8,425 nt of DNA from Polynucleobacter sp. (lineage in GTDB: Bacteria > Pseudomonadota > Gammaproteobacteria > Burkholderiales > Burkholderiaceae), in contig JALRCP010000185.1 in the NCBI GenBank assembly GCA_023257325.1, positions 1-8,425 of the forward strand. The letters are read 5' to 3'. This document shows positions 8,105-8,425 of this stretch, one piece after another (the first letter of the stretch is position 1; the number at the start of each line of letters is the position of its first letter). A program made the position numbers and the translations under genes. Below the pieces are notes generated by a model. That model saw only the letters and a program-made list of their open reading frames with translations, did not search any database and had not been told where the DNA came from.

Positions 8105-8425
8105 TCAAGCCAATGCCTGTTTAATCAAATGTCGTTTGATCAAATGGCTGCGATTGACCATGCGCATGCCCAAATTTCGAATTGTTTTCACTTGAGAATT
8201 TTCGTGAGAAAACAATTTTTGCAAACGATCGGTTGTGAACAACAAGGCGTCTGTATCACCATGACGCGCTCGTTCAAAGCGTCTGAGCAGCACTGGATCA
8301 TCAAAACTTCTGAATGATTCTCTTTGCTCCAATAAATCGGCCAATTGTGCGACATCTCGCAAACCTAAATTCAAGCCCTGACCCGCTAAGGGGTGCATGA
8401 CATGAGCTGCGTCGCCCAATAGAAT
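8105..8425 (-). CDS. FAD-dependent ubiquinone-biosynthesis hydroxylase, UbiH/UbiF/VisC family (C-terminal part only)
   Basis: Flavin monooxygenase predicted to hydroxylate the aromatic ring of a ubiquinone precursor. Only the last 106 codons plus the stop are in the window; the gene continues past position 8425. The visible part opens [20 protein letters not shown], the second FAD-binding motif (GDAAH followed by [14 protein letters not shown]), which is diagnostic of this family. The helical C-terminal tail ends [10 protein letters not shown]. The frame is open through the window edge, so the TTG near 8419 is an internal Leu codon, not a start. Which ring position it acts on (UbiH, UbiF, UbiI or a broader-specificity member) cannot be told from this fragment, so no symbol is given. 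It is the upstream neighbour of dsbC on the same strand, probably in one transcript. Confidence 0.9.
   Translation of the reverse strand: MLLGDAAHVMHPLAGQGLNLGLRDVAQLADLLEQRESFRSFDDPVLLRRFERARHGDTDALLFTTDRLQKLFSHENSQVKTIRNLGMRMVNRSHLIKRHLIKQALA

Overview
This is an ordinary housekeeping stretch of a bacterial chromosome. Protein sequence points to a betaproteobacterium of the order Burkholderiales: rpe is followed by trpE-trpG-trpD-trpC, TrpE and TrpG resemble Burkholderia-type proteins, and the other strand carries a ubiquinone hydroxylase, dsbC and an M61 peptidase. GC is in the mid-40s percent (estimated from a few sampled lines), low for the order. A Polynucleobacter-like or other low-GC freshwater lineage is a reasonable guess, but the genus cannot be fixed from sequence reading alone.

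Layout: positions 1-4683 are transcribed rightward. They hold rpe (5' end cut by the window), trpE, trpG, trpD and trpC. Positions 4700-8425 are transcribed leftward. In transcription order they hold a UbiH/UbiF/VisC-type FAD hydroxylase (only its C-terminal part is in the window), dsbC, an M61-family peptidase with a PDZ domain, and ung. The two gene groups converge, with 16 bp between the trpC and ung stop codons. Coding density is very high: the largest gap between genes is 34 bp, so no gene-free stretch needs separate description.

How the genes work together: TrpE and TrpG form anthranilate synthase (chorismate plus glutamine to anthranilate), TrpD adds phosphoribosyl from PRPP, and TrpC makes indole-3-glycerol phosphate. 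This is the first part of tryptophan synthesis except for the TrpF step. trpF, trpB and trpA are not here; they commonly sit in a separate cluster in this order. Rpe belongs to the pentose phosphate pathway, which supplies precursors for both PRPP and chorismate. The leftward group mixes quinone synthesis, periplasmic disulfide isomerisation, proteolysis and uracil-DNA repair, with no single obvious pathway.

I found no RNA genes, insertion sequences, CRISPR arrays, phage genes or broken genes, and no sign of an undescribed system. Points worth a second look are small: rpe and trpE are fused end to start with no gph between them, trpC has a guanine-free leader with no ribosome binding site, a perfect 7-bp inverted repeat lies at the dsbC/M61 junction, and Ung has variant residues in two conserved motifs.
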